From: Trebonia sp050013875
GTDB lineage: Bacteria > Actinomycetota > Actinomycetes > Streptosporangiales > Streptosporangiaceae
DNA length: 64,000 bases
NCBI GenBank assembly: GCA_050013875.1
Contig: JBEKEK010000023.1
Span: 1 to 64,000, forward strand
Direction of reading: 5' to 3'
Shown here: in pieces, positions 17,001-24,831 of the stretch
Position numbering within the stretch: position 1 is the stretch's first letter
How the letters are laid out: each line of letters starts with the position of its first letter
Program-made: the position numbers and the translations under genes
The notes under the pieces: model-generated
Seen by the model: only the letters and a program-made list of their open reading frames with translations
Databases searched by the model: none
What the model was told of the DNA's origin: nothing

Positions 17001-17222
17001 CAGTGCCTTGCGGGCCCGCGAGATCAGCGTCTGCAGCGCGTTCGCCACATCGGCGGGCAGTTCGCGATCCCACACCGCCCCGGCAAGCGCGCCGGTGCTC
17101 ACTGGCTGCCCGCCGGCCAGGGCCAGCCGGGCGATCAGGCGGCGCAGCCGGGCGCCGGCCAGCGCTACGGACGCGCCGCCGTCGTCATGGACCTCGAGTG
17201 GCCCCAGGATCGCGACCTGCAT
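14016..17222 (-). CDS. SARP/AfsR-type regulator: OmpR-like HTH, BTAD, NB-ARC, TPR
   Basis: The product is 1068 residues. Residues 1-90 form the winged-helix DNA-binding domain of SARPs (MQVAILGPLEVHDDGG...). Residues 95-240 are the bacterial transcriptional activation domain (HPLHEKLTGLLMRALAATGRQADALAAYE). An NB-ARC ATPase follows with P-loop GPGGAGKT (Lys280), Walker B ALLVLDNCEHLIDAC and GLPLAIELAAARLRTL. The C-terminal 450 residues are TPR-like helices. Such proteins switch on antibiotic or stress genes. No biosynthetic cluster is visible here; the convergent DrrAB exporter is the only suggestive neighbour. Confidence 0.92.
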   Translation of the reverse strand: MQVAILGPLEVHDDGGASVALAGARLRRLIARLALAGGQPVSTGALAGAVWDRELPADVANALQTLISRARKALGEPAAVEQSAAGYRLAVTPDDVDALRFERLVAEGAVGEALALWRGPALADAGEFAEPFARRLDDLRLDATCTLLTRELDAGRAAARVGELAALVAEHPLHEKLTGLLMRALAATGRQADALAAYEALRARLAGELGVDPGPHLRDVHLAVLRGEIAAAPAPAGRARTNLRAQLTSFIGRTDEVARVRNALATYRLVTLVGPGGAGKTRLAAEVAAGVNGGTAAGPPDGNWPDANWPDGIWMAELASVTDAADVPQAVLGSIGLRESHLLADGSQLVSGRDARSRLLEGLANARALLVLDNCEHLIDACAHLADALLARSPRLRIVATSREPLGITGESLFAVPPLAEAPAVRLFADRATAVRPDFTLDGETRPLVTDIVGRLDGLPLAIELAAARLRTLPLAEISSRLTDRFRLLTGGSRTALPRHRTLRAVVEWSWELLTPDERLLAERFSVFPAGATPAAVAAVCADGGHIAGQLAAGEVDELLSSLVDKSLLQPLADGTRLRMLETIREYGAEKLAGRDLGGAAELSELRQRHAAHYTALMREAAPILLTRDQVRWLAPLRADRDNTLAALHYWCETGDAENALSLALFLAMMAMLLGNDTDTAEWTAEALAVPGDANAGLRTTAEAVHVVTSAMDPAADGPGAGAYPGLAGRLDAIDIERYPLAGLVRLVYAMFVKDDKRLREYVAQGRSAADEWLSAGAYLMAAGLAENGGDFDEMRVCAAEALSRFRALGERSGLSMALRTTANIRVSDGDLDGADAAFTEASQLLAELGHIEDLSQVQLRLAEIAARRGDLAKARQLSTAARSTVESEGSLMDRGIVAAWWAAFEARWGDVETARPHQADAERYLAQFGPAHPAREHLEVIVAATGARIAIADKDLRTARVQALRSYRAAIGAEDRPLLAQASGATAELALALGRPELAAEFLGAGAVVRGADDPTEPTALRLVPLLRACLGNERYDACYAVGRALARTTAIERLNPAGLGSAGGPV

Positions 17223-17315
17223 AGCTCTATTTTGCCTGCGGGGAGGACTCCCAGGGCCGTGCGGCGCGGCGGCTTCGCCCGCTGCCCCGGCAAGCAGCCG
17301 CCGGCGCCCGGACCG

Positions 17316-18152
17316 CTAGGGCTTGCGGGCGACGCCCGCGTTGGTGCCGACTTCACGCGCGCCCGGACGGGGTCCGCCGTTCGGGTTCGGGCGCCATTCC
17401 GGTAGCAGTACCACGCCGGGCGCCACCAGACTGAGCCCGTCGAAGACCAGGTTCCCGAAATCGGTGGAGTCCCTCGGCGCGATGCGCACACCGCTGGCCT
17501 GGATGAGGCGGACCACGACGTCCGCTTCCTCCTGGGTGCCGTACTCGGTACTGCCATGGGAGGCGGCCACGTAGCTGCCCGACGGCAACGCGTCCACCAG
17601 CGTCTTGATGATCCGCGCGGGCTCGTCCTCGGCCAGCAGGAAGTGCACGACGGCGACCAGGATCAGCGCGATCGGCCGGGTGAAGTCCAGCGTCTCCCGC
17701 GTGGCAGGGGCGCTGAGGATCTTCTCCGGCTCCCGCAGGTCAGCTTGAATGTAGGCGCACTTGCCTTCCGGCGAGCTGGTGAGCAGCGCCCGCGCGTGCA
17801 CCAGCACGAGCGGGTCGTTGTCCACGTAGACCACTCTGGCCGCCGGGTTGATAGCCTGCGCGACCTCGTGTACGTTGCTGGCGGTCGGCAGCCCCGAGCC
17901 AATGTCGAGGAACTGGTCGATGCCGGCTTCCCCGGCCAGGTACTGGACCGCGCGGCCAATGAACTTCCGGCTCTCCCGCGCGGAGACTCGCATCCCTGGC
18001 CAGGCGGCGATGACCTGGTCGGCCGCTGCCCGATCGGCGGCGAAATTGTCCTTGCCGCCAAGGTAGTAGTCCCACGTCCTGGCAGGGTGAGGCCTGGTGA
18101 TGTCGATCTCGGCCGGGCCTTTGTCCTTTTCCGGCGAATTCGGGTAAGGCAC
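17316..18152 (-). CDS. SAM-dependent methyltransferase, DUF574 type
   Basis: The product is 278 residues from GTG 18152 (VPYPNSPEKDKG); longer in-frame starts add a basic, Pro-rich tail unlike the family. Features of actinobacterial DUF574 proteins are plain: ITRPHPARTWDYYLGGKDNFAADR near the N terminus, FLDIGSGLPTASNVHEVAQ (SAM site, DIGSGLPT), VVYVDNDPLVLVHARALL (acidic-loop Asp), and GLSLVAPGVVLLPEWRP near the end. The substrate is unknown for most members. It precedes the SARP gene by 93 bases on the same strand. Confidence 0.9.
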   Translation of the reverse strand: MPYPNSPEKDKGPAEIDITRPHPARTWDYYLGGKDNFAADRAAADQVIAAWPGMRVSARESRKFIGRAVQYLAGEAGIDQFLDIGSGLPTASNVHEVAQAINPAARVVYVDNDPLVLVHARALLTSSPEGKCAYIQADLREPEKILSAPATRETLDFTRPIALILVAVVHFLLAEDEPARIIKTLVDALPSGSYVAASHGSTEYGTQEEADVVVRLIQASGVRIAPRDSTDFGNLVFDGLSLVAPGVVLLPEWRPNPNGGPRPGAREVGTNAGVARKP

Positions 18153-18333
18153 AGCCGAGAGCCTACTACTCGACTGCGGACATCGCGCCAAGTCGTACCG
18201 CCCGCCCGCGAAAGCGAAGGTCAGCGCGCCGCTGATGTCCTCGGGTGGACGCGGATCGTGCCCGTTAGCGGTCGGCGTAGGTGCCTTCGTCCAGCCAGCG
18301 GCCCGCGACCGGCGCCGACGCCGGCCGCGCGGT

Positions 18334-18867
18334 TTAGGCGGGTACCGCGCCGTCCGGCCGGGCCGACTGCTTAACGCCGCCCTTCTTCTCGGGGGCATGC
18401 GCCTCGAGCATGAGCCGCAGCGCCACGTGGACGCCCTCAAGCAACAGGACCGTCAGCAGCACGCCCTCGTATTCAAGAAGCGGCGCGGGAGTCATCGCCA
18501 GCGCCGCTATCGCGAGGTAAAGCGCGATCGTTCCCCACCAGACCACATGGTCGACGATATCGAGCGGGGCGTGCGAGCCCCCGTGGTGAACGCGACCGAA
18601 CAGCACCACGCAAACCACTCCTATTACGGATATCAGGGAGAAGGCCACTCGCCACACGATGCTGCTGTCCGGATTGATCAGGGCCAGCAGGCTCATGGTT
18701 CCCGGTGCGGCCATGGACTGCGCGACCGCGTACACCTGCTTCTGCTTGAGGTAACCGGAGTTCAGCCAGGCCTTGGCGTTGATGCCGATGATCACCAGCC
18801 ACAGCCCGAGCAGCGCGAAGCAGCTCGGCGAAAACGCAGTGTAAAAGGTTGTCAGCACCACCGGCAT
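18334..18867 (-). CDS. small integral membrane protein, unknown function
   Basis: This 177-residue protein has about four to five membrane segments (CFALLGLWLVIIGINA, VAFSLISVIGVVCVVLFG, WGTIALYLAIAALAM, GVLLTVLLLEGVHVAL) and a polar C-terminal tail. No enzyme motif is visible. A GAAAGAGGG ribosome site precedes the ATG. The 18868-19151 stretch upstream holds no convincing gene; it is relatively AT-rich and probably carries this gene's promoter. Confidence 0.7.
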   Translation of the reverse strand: MPVVLTTFYTAFSPSCFALLGLWLVIIGINAKAWLNSGYLKQKQVYAVAQSMAAPGTMSLLALINPDSSIVWRVAFSLISVIGVVCVVLFGRVHHGGSHAPLDIVDHVVWWGTIALYLAIAALAMTPAPLLEYEGVLLTVLLLEGVHVALRLMLEAHAPEKKGGVKQSARPDGAVPA

Positions 18868-19151
18868 AACGGCCCTCTTTCATCGGGCGTCCCCCTCCCG
18901 GCCACGCACCGATCACTTGCTCCCCGCGCACCGGTCGCTTGCCTTATACGTTAGCCAAGAAATTGTGCCTTAGGTAAGCCCTTATCCCATATTGGGCGGA
19001 AACGGCAGTTCATGTGCCTTAGAGAAGGACTGTTCCACCGTTCCGCTGCCCTCGGCGCAAAAGCTCGTGGAAACTTTTTCCTGGGGGAAGAAAAGCACGC
19101 TCTGCGCGTGCAAAAGCTCCACGGAAAACCAATCTTCCAAGATCTCTGCGG

Positions 19152-19835
19152 CTATTCGCCCGATATTTCCGGAATGTCGGCGTACGACGGCGCCGCGGTG
19201 GGGTCGGTCCCCCGCGTCCGGTAGTCCGCCTTCTGCGGCAGCCACACGCGCAGGATCCGCTCGAGCTCCGCCAGCGGCGTCTCATGGTCGTCGACCCGCA
19301 GGTCCGTCACGCGCCACTCCACGTCCTCGACCACCGCCAGGCCGGCCGAGCGAACCGGGCCGGCCTCACCGCCCGCCGCCGCCGCGCCGCGGAGCCCGTC
19401 GAGCAGCCGTTCCTCGAAGGCCGGGGCCTGACTCGCTTCATACGCGGCGACCATGGCGGCCGGGACGTCCCGGTTCGCGAGCAGGTTGCCGGCCGACACG
19501 CAGCCAGTGCCCTCCGCCACGGCGTGCGCGCCCAGCATGGCGGCGCCCTCGAAGGCCGCGACCTGTCCGCCGCGGTCGACGACGGCCAACTGGCGGTAGG
19601 CAGGGAAGCGCTCAGCGGAGACCAGATCCGCGATCACCTGGTTGGCGGCGAGCCCCTGGCCGAGCATCCTCAGCCCGCGGATGCCGAGCGCCGGGTTGGT
19701 GACATTCTGCGAGGCAACCGCCCCGAGGCCGGGGGCCAGGTGCGCGCAGCGGGCCGCCACCGCCGGGCTGGAAGAACTGACGACAATGCCGAACGCCCCC
19801 GTCCGGGGATCGCGCGCGACCAGGGAGAACGTCAT
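19152..19835 (-). CDS. DUF1028 protein (Ntn-hydrolase-like fold)
   Basis: The product is 227 residues from ATG 19835, which opens with the family hallmark MTFSLVARDPRTGAFGIVVSSSSPAVAARC. VASQNVTNPALGIRGLRML and AFEGAAMLGAHAVAEGTGCVSAGNLLAN follow, as in DUF1028 proteins. The N-terminal Thr after Met hints at Ntn-type autoprocessing. The start overlaps the RidA stop by 4 bases, so they form one operon. The family often sits with RidA-like proteins and amide/imine-processing genes, but its reaction is not settled. Confidence 0.85.
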   Translation of the reverse strand: MTFSLVARDPRTGAFGIVVSSSSPAVAARCAHLAPGLGAVASQNVTNPALGIRGLRMLGQGLAANQVIADLVSAERFPAYRQLAVVDRGGQVAAFEGAAMLGAHAVAEGTGCVSAGNLLANRDVPAAMVAAYEASQAPAFEERLLDGLRGAAAAGGEAGPVRSAGLAVVEDVEWRVTDLRVDDHETPLAELERILRVWLPQKADYRTRGTDPTAAPSYADIPEISGE

Positions 19836-20254
19836 CCCCGCACCGCCGGGAGGACCGCGGTCGCGTCGATCTCGACCAGCCACTCGGGTCGCGCCAGGGC
19901 CGAGACGACCAGCCCGGTGGAGACCGGGTAGACGCCCTTGAGCCACTTGCCGATGACCCGGTAGACCGGCTCGCGGTAACGGATGTCGACCAAGTACACG
20001 ACCACCTTGACGATGTCTTCGAGCGAACCGCCGGCCTCCTCGACCAGCAGCTTGATGTTGGACATCGCCTTGTCAGCCTGCGCGGCGACGTCCCCCACAC
20101 CAACGTTTTCGCGGGTGTCGAGGTCCTGCCCGATCTGGCCGCGGAGGTAGACCACCCCGTTGGCCACGACGGCCTGGCACAGGTCGTTGTCGAGATCCTG
20201 CTCGGGGTAGGTGTCCTTGGTGTTGAACGGACGGATACGGGTGTGATGAGTCAT
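19832..20254 (-). CDS. RidA/YjgF-family protein (imine/enamine deaminase-like)
   Basis: The product is 140 residues from ATG 20254 (MTHHTRIRPFNTKDTYP); a start 75 bases upstream is also open. It has the RidA fold landmarks VVANGVVYLRGQIGQDLDT, EEAGGSLEDIVKVVVYLVDIRYREPVYRVI and ALARPEWLVEIDATAVLP. Family members hydrolyse reactive enamine/imine intermediates; the usual Arg that anchors substrate carboxylates is not obvious at ALARPEW. It pairs with the DUF1028 gene and diverges from the flavin monooxygenase, which could supply its substrate. Confidence 0.85.
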   Translation of the reverse strand: MTHHTRIRPFNTKDTYPEQDLDNDLCQAVVANGVVYLRGQIGQDLDTRENVGVGDVAAQADKAMSNIKLLVEEAGGSLEDIVKVVVYLVDIRYREPVYRVIGKWLKGVYPVSTGLVVSALARPEWLVEIDATAVLPAVRG

Positions 20255-20374
20255 CGGCTTGCCGACAGCCTCCTTCGGCTCGGGACGGATGTGGCAAGTC
20301 TTCATCCGCGTGACGCGGCATGCAAACATTCAGCATGAGCGAAGGCCCTACTCGAAGGGACGGGCACGGCAGCC

Positions 20375-21619
20375 ATGGACATCGAAGAGGTCGAGGTCGT
20401 CGTCGTCGGCGGCGGGCAGGCCGGCGTGGCGATGAGTGAGCACCTGGGCAACGCCTGCGTGCCGCACGTGGTCCTTGAGCGGGGGCGGATCGCCGAGACA
20501 TGGCGCTCCGGGCGCTGGGACTCGCTGGTGGCCAATGGACCCGCCTGGCATGACCGGTTCCCCGGCCTCGAGTTCGACGGCGATCCGGCCGCGTTCATAC
20601 CGAAGGAGCAGGTCGCCGACTACTTCGAGGCCTACGCGCGGAAGGTCGGGGCGCCGGTCCGCTGCGGTGTTGAGGTCACCTCGGTGCGGAAAAACGCGGG
20701 TGCGCCAGACTTCCGCGTCCAGACGACGCGGGGCACCATGCACGCGCGCTTCGTGGTCGCGGCGACCGGGCCCTTTCAGACGCCCGTCATCCCGCCGATC
20801 GCCGACGGCGACGCCGGCCTCACGCAGATCCACTCCGCCGCCTACCGCAATCCCGGGCAGCTGCCGGCGGGCGGCGTCCTGGTGGTCGGGGCCGGGTCCT
20901 CGGGCGTGCAGATCGCCGCCGAGCTCGCGGATGCTGGCCGCCCCGTCTACCTCTCGGTGGGGCCGCACGACCGGCCACCGCGGCGCTACCGGGGGCGGGA
21001 CAACGTCTGGTGGCTGGGCGTTCTCGGCAAGTGGGAGGCCGCCACGCCACCCGAGGGCGCCGAGCACGTGACGATCGCGGTGAGCGGCGCGGACGGCGGC
21101 CGCACGGTCGACTTCCGCGACCTCGCCGCCCGGGGCATCACGCTCGTCGGCAGCACAACGTCGTTCGGTGACGGCAGCGTTCGCTTTGCGGCGGACCTGC
21201 GCGCCAATATCGCGGCCGGCGACGCAAACTATCTATCGCTGCTCGATGAAGCCGACGCCTACATCGCGCGCAACGGACTTGACCTGCCCGAAGAACCGGA
21301 GGCCCGCGTGTTCGGCGCGGAACCGCACTGCGTGACCAGCCCGCTGGCAGAACTCGATCTCACCGCGGCCGGCGTCACGTCGGTCCTGTGGGCGACCGGC
21401 TACGCCACCGACTTCGGGTGGCTGCGGGTCGACGCCTTCGACGGCAACGGCAGGCCGCGGCACCAGCGCGGTGTCTCGAGCGAGCCTGGCGTCTACTTCC
21501 TCGGCCTGCCGTGGCTGTCGCGCCGCGGGTCGAGCTTCATCTGGGGCGTCTGGCACGACGCGAAGTACATCGCCGACCAGATCTCGATCCAGCGAGGCTA
21601 TGCCGCCTATGGCGGCTGA
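20375..21619 (+). CDS. flavin-containing monooxygenase (FAD/NADPH, FMO/BVMO-like)
   Basis: This 414-residue protein has two Rossmann sites: VEVVVVGGGQAGVAMSEHL (FAD, GxGxxG-type) at residues 7-25 and GVLVVGAGSSGVQIAAELA (NADPH) near residue 168. ETWRSGRWDSLVANGP and VLWATGYATDFGWL fit the CzcO/FMO class. The C-terminal FLGLPWLSRRGSSFIWGVWHDAKYIADQI is standard. It would hydroxylate or oxygenate an organic N, S or ketone substrate. It diverges from the RidA-DUF1028 pair across a 120-base promoter region. Confidence 0.9.
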   Translation: MDIEEVEVVVVGGGQAGVAMSEHLGNACVPHVVLERGRIAETWRSGRWDSLVANGPAWHDRFPGLEFDGDPAAFIPKEQVADYFEAYARKVGAPVRCGVEVTSVRKNAGAPDFRVQTTRGTMHARFVVAATGPFQTPVIPPIADGDAGLTQIHSAAYRNPGQLPAGGVLVVGAGSSGVQIAAELADAGRPVYLSVGPHDRPPRRYRGRDNVWWLGVLGKWEAATPPEGAEHVTIAVSGADGGRTVDFRDLAARGITLVGSTTSFGDGSVRFAADLRANIAAGDANYLSLLDEADAYIARNGLDLPEEPEARVFGAEPHCVTSPLAELDLTAAGVTSVLWATGYATDFGWLRVDAFDGNGRPRHQRGVSSEPGVYFLGLPWLSRRGSSFIWGVWHDAKYIADQISIQRGYAAYGG

Positions 21620-21620
21620 A

Positions 21621-21642
21621 GTTCAGAATCCCCATTCTGAAC
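21621..21642. terminator. Hairpin after flavin monooxygenase gene
   Basis: GTTCAGAAT and its exact complement enclose a CCCC loop, starting one base after the stop codon. It has no T run. It is a probable terminator or RNA 3' stabiliser between two convergent genes. Confidence 0.7.
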
Positions 21643-21785
21643 GGCCGGGTGTTTCACCCCATCCGCCGCGCGATCGCGTAGCGTACCGGTTCACCTCGCT
21701 ACCTGCGGGATCCTCGTAGTCGGGCCCGGCCGGGTAGGGGGCTGGCGGGTCCACGCGGTCCTGCCCGCGGACTAACGCCACGGGG

Positions 21786-22331
21786 TTACGGCCCGCTTTG
21801 GCATGCTGAGAATGGTAACGGTGAAGCGGGTTGCCGCCGAGGCCGCCGTTGCTGGATGCAGCGTCCGCTGATCCGGGCAGGGGTGATCCGCACCCACACG
21901 TCGCGGGCGCCGCCCGCCCATGGCTGCAGACCCGTGCCGCGCTCAAGGCGCCTCACCTCGTGCTCGTCGGCGACTTGGTGCGCGTGGCCCTGCACGAGAA
22001 CGCTCCAGGCTTCGCGGCTCGCCTCGTCAAGGTGATCGGCCTCGAAGCTGACCGGCCCGTGGGCGAATGCCGCCAGCAGCGTATCCGGCGCGGTGCGGAA
22101 GACGACGGTCTTCCCCGCGACCGTGAAGTTGACCGGCAGCATCACAATCCCTTCAGCGGAGGCGAACCCGACGCGGCCAACCCCGCCGGGTTCCAGCAGG
22201 CCAAGGCATTCCGCCGGGCTGAGCGCCTGCAGGTCCCGCCCGTCGGCCCATCCCGGATCAGATGATTCCCGGCCCGGCAGGCCATTCAGCGCGTCCCGGC
22301 CGTCCGCTGGGCCCCTCGTATTGGTGGCCAT
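21786..22331 (-). CDS. pyridoxamine 5'-phosphate oxidase-like flavin protein
   Basis: This 181-residue protein has the split-barrel FMN-binding pattern seen in small PPOX-like proteins: LSPAECLGLLEPGGVGRVGFASAEGIVMLPVNFTVAGKTVVFRT, then VSFEADHLDEASREAWSVLVQGHAH and VWVRITPARISGRCI. The first 35 residues are hydrophilic and probably disordered. Likely partners are FMN or F420; the reaction is unknown. It diverges from a TetR gene, with a TGACTGAC operator nearer the TetR side. Confidence 0.8.
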   Translation of the reverse strand: MATNTRGPADGRDALNGLPGRESSDPGWADGRDLQALSPAECLGLLEPGGVGRVGFASAEGIVMLPVNFTVAGKTVVFRTAPDTLLAAFAHGPVSFEADHLDEASREAWSVLVQGHAHQVADEHEVRRLERGTGLQPWAGGARDVWVRITPARISGRCIQQRRPRRQPASPLPFSACQSGP

Positions 22332-22483
22332 CTGACCCCACCTCCGCCATCGGTAACATGCCTTAGGCTCAGCATCGCCCCGCGGCCCCGGCGGGCACTG
22401 CGGTCGGAAGTCCCGCCCGGCCAGGCCCAGCGAGATGGCGAAGGTCCCGGGACCGCGCGATCGGACACGGCTCCCACCGGATT

Positions 22484-22501
22484 TGACTGACTAGACACTC
22501 A
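22484..22501. promoter_or_regulatory. TGACTGAC-type TetR operator, copy 1
   Basis: TGACTGAC-TA-GACACTCA is an imperfect dyad 17 bases before the TetR GTG. A second copy lies in front of the SDR gene at 23106. The two share TGACTGACYAGACA, so the TetR protein probably controls itself and the SDR. Confidence 0.7.
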
Positions 22502-22517
22502 TTCATATGCTTCGGAT

Positions 22518-23096
22518 GTGGCCCGGCCGAAGAGCGACGACAAGCGGGACGCGCTGCTGGCTGCCGCGGCCCGCGTCATCGCGGCGCAGGGCCTGAGCGC
22601 GCCGACGGCGGTCATCGCGCGGGAAGCCGGCGTCTCCAACGGCTCGCTGTTCACCTACTTCGAGACCAAGGCCGAGCTGTTCAATCAGCTCTACCTCGCG
22701 CTCAAAACCGCGATGGCCGCCAGCACCCTGGAAGGGCTTACGGCGGAGGCCCCGCTGCGCGAGCAGTTCGCCCGCGCGTGGTCGAACTGGATGCGCTGGG
22801 GGGCGACGAATCCCGGCAAGATGCGGGCACTCGCCCTGCTCGACGTCTCCGACGACATCGCCCCCCAGACCCGCGCCGCCTCGCACGAGGCGATGGCCGA
22901 AGTCGCGGAAATGGTCGAGCGGGCGCGCGCCGGGGGGCCGATGCGCGACGCGCCCATGGGGTTCGTCGTCGCGCTGATGAACTCGCTGGCCGAGGCGACG
23001 ATGGACTACATGGTGACCGACCCCGCCAACGCCGACGAGCACCGCCTGGCCGGGTTCGACGCGATGTGCCGGATGCTCGGCTGCTTATTTTTTTAA
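22518..23096 (+). CDS. TetR-family regulator, autoregulated with downstream SDR
   Basis: This 192-residue protein starts with GTG. The DNA-binding domain is clear: DALLAAAARVIAAQGLSAPTAVIAREAGVSNGSLFTYFETKAELFNQLYLAL. A helical ligand domain follows and ends in hydrophobic MLGCLFF. Matching operators lie before this gene and before the SDR 42 bases downstream, so a simple two-promoter repressor circuit is likely. Confidence 0.9.
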   Translation: MARPKSDDKRDALLAAAARVIAAQGLSAPTAVIAREAGVSNGSLFTYFETKAELFNQLYLALKTAMAASTLEGLTAEAPLREQFARAWSNWMRWGATNPGKMRALALLDVSDDIAPQTRAASHEAMAEVAEMVERARAGGPMRDAPMGFVVALMNSLAEATMDYMVTDPANADEHRLAGFDAMCRMLGCLFF

Positions 23097-23105
23097 CTTC
23101 ATAAA

Positions 23106-23123
23106 TGACTGACCAGACAGACA
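23106..23123. promoter_or_regulatory. TGACTGAC-type TetR operator, copy 2
   Basis: TGACTGAC-CA-GACAGACA lies between the TetR stop and the SDR start, in an AT-rich spot that could hold the SDR promoter. It matches the copy at 22484. Confidence 0.7.
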
Positions 23124-23137
23124 CCTAAGGAGCGGAC

Positions 23138-24058
23138 ATGACGCAGGCAGGCTCGGCCGAGCGCAAGGCGTACATCGTCACCGGCCCGACATCGGGCATC
23201 GGCCGCAGCACGGCTCTCGAGCTGGCCAAGCACGGCACGGTCGTCCTGGTCGGCCGCGACCGGGGCAGGCTGGACGAGGTTCGGCAGACGATCGAGCGCG
23301 GCGGCGGGCAGGCGGTGCCTGTCGTGTGCGACCTTTCTGATCCCGCCAGTGCCCGGCGCGCGGCGGCGGAGATCGCGGCGCTCCAGCTGCCGCTCGCGGG
23401 CCTGGTCAACAACGCCGGCCTCATGCAGCTCCGCGCCACCAAGAACGCCCAGGGCTGGGACACGTCGTTCGCCACCAACCACCTCGGCCCGTTCGCGCTG
23501 ACCGAGGCGCTCATCCCGCGGCTCCCCGATGGCGCCAACGTGGTGTTCGTCTGCTCCGGTGTCGAGGACCCAGAGCGCAGGCCCGCCGTGGTCGCCGGGT
23601 TCCGCGGCGGCCGCTACATCTCCGCCGAGGCGAGCGCGCGCGGCGAGTGGCAGCCCGGCGGCTCGACCCGCCCCGGCCTCGACGCCTACGCGACGTCCAA
23701 GCAGTGCAACCTGGCGACGGTGCTCGCGCTCGCCCGCGAGACCCCGCGGTTGCGCTTCAACGCGGTCGAACCGGGCTTCAGCCCGGCCACCGGCCTGTCC
23801 CGCGACGCGAACGTCTTCCTGCGTTTCCTTGGGAAGTACGTGCTCGGGGCGCTCGCCCCCTACATCAAGTACTGGAGCACGCCGGAGCTGGCCGCGAAGG
23901 TCATCACCAGCGCCGTGCTGAACAAGCCCGGAGCGACCGGCGTCTACTACGACGAGCGGGGCAAGCCGATGCTCGGCTCGGCCCAGGCCCGCGACCCGAA
24001 GTTCCAGGACCGCGTCGTCGCGGAGACGCGCGCCCTGCTGGCGACGGTCCCGGCCTGA
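23138..24058 (+). CDS. short-chain dehydrogenase/reductase
   Basis: This 306-residue SDR has a clear ribosome site (AAGGAGCGG). The cofactor motif TGPTSGIGRS (TGxxxGxG) is at residues 15-24, NNAGLM follows, and the catalytic YATSK closes the active site. A long C-terminal part (FLRFLGKYVLGALAPYIKYWSTPELAAKVI) resembles retinol-dehydrogenase-type extended SDRs. The substrate is unknown. The TetR operator in front suggests induction by a small molecule. Confidence 0.88.
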   Translation: MTQAGSAERKAYIVTGPTSGIGRSTALELAKHGTVVLVGRDRGRLDEVRQTIERGGGQAVPVVCDLSDPASARRAAAEIAALQLPLAGLVNNAGLMQLRATKNAQGWDTSFATNHLGPFALTEALIPRLPDGANVVFVCSGVEDPERRPAVVAGFRGGRYISAEASARGEWQPGGSTRPGLDAYATSKQCNLATVLALARETPRLRFNAVEPGFSPATGLSRDANVFLRFLGKYVLGALAPYIKYWSTPELAAKVITSAVLNKPGATGVYYDERGKPMLGSAQARDPKFQDRVVAETRALLATVPA

Positions 24059-24148
24059 ACCGAGTCGCGTGATTAAATCGCGTACGCGGGGCAGGAGTAG
24101 CGGGCGGCCGGGCACGGTTCAGCGGAACCCGGCGGAGCGGAGAACTCG

Positions 24149-24737
24149 GTGCGGAAATCGCCGTATGTTGTGGCGGCATTCGCCATCGCGGGGACAGCAC
24201 TGGCGACGTCGGGAGCCGCGGCCGCGCAGACCACGGCGAAGAAGCCCGTCAGTTCCGGCAAGTTCCAGCGGGTGACCTACGTCAAGAACGCGGTCAGCCC
24301 CGGCGTCGCGTTTCCATCCGCGGTGGCGAGCGGGGATGTCATGGGCAACGGCCGCAACGATCTGGTCGTGACAACCGTTGACACCGACAATGTGACCGGG
24401 GGCACCACGATTGCCGTCTATCCGCAGCTCGCGCACGGGAAGCTCGGCACTCCGCTCACCATCAAGGTCCGGGACACCGATGACTGGACCACCCGGGCCA
24501 CCATCGCCGACCCCTACGACAACGGCCGTAACGACCTCGTCGTCGTGCACAGCGCCTGGGACAACGTTGGCGTGCTTGCTGCAGCGGCCCAACGGGACCC
24601 TCGCCCCGGAGGCGCTGTATCCGGGATTCACCCCCGACTACGGCCCCCCGGCCGTGGCTGACCTCAACCGAGACGGCAAACCCGACATCGCCTTTACCGC
24701 CGGAAACCACGGAGCCGGGATCCTGCAGCAGAAATAG
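24149..24737 (+). pseudogene. FG-GAP/VCBS-repeat secreted protein, frameshifted
   Basis: The GTG-started frame opens with a signal peptide (SPYVVAAFAIAGTALATSGAAAA) and gives two FG-GAP-like repeats (SGDVMGNGRNDLVV and DPYDNGRNDLVVV). Near 24570 the reading frame shifts. The next frame continues sensibly with LLQRPNGTLAPEALYPGF and VADLNRDGKPDIAF to a stop at 24737. One extra base, or two missing, in the CTTGCTGCAG area explains the break. Even repaired, the protein of about 195 residues is short for this family. It is either a real pseudogene or an assembly error. Confidence 0.7.
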
Positions 24738-24831
24738 CACAGCTCGCGAGGCATGCGTGAAGCGAGCGGCTCGGGGCAGGGAACCGACACGCAACATGGC
24801 CCCATCACCGTTTCCGGAGGAGAGTCCCGTC

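Noticed and set aside
19012..19224. 70-codon plus-strand open frame
   Set aside because: No ribosome site or family likeness, and it runs into the 3' end of the DUF1028 gene on the other strand.
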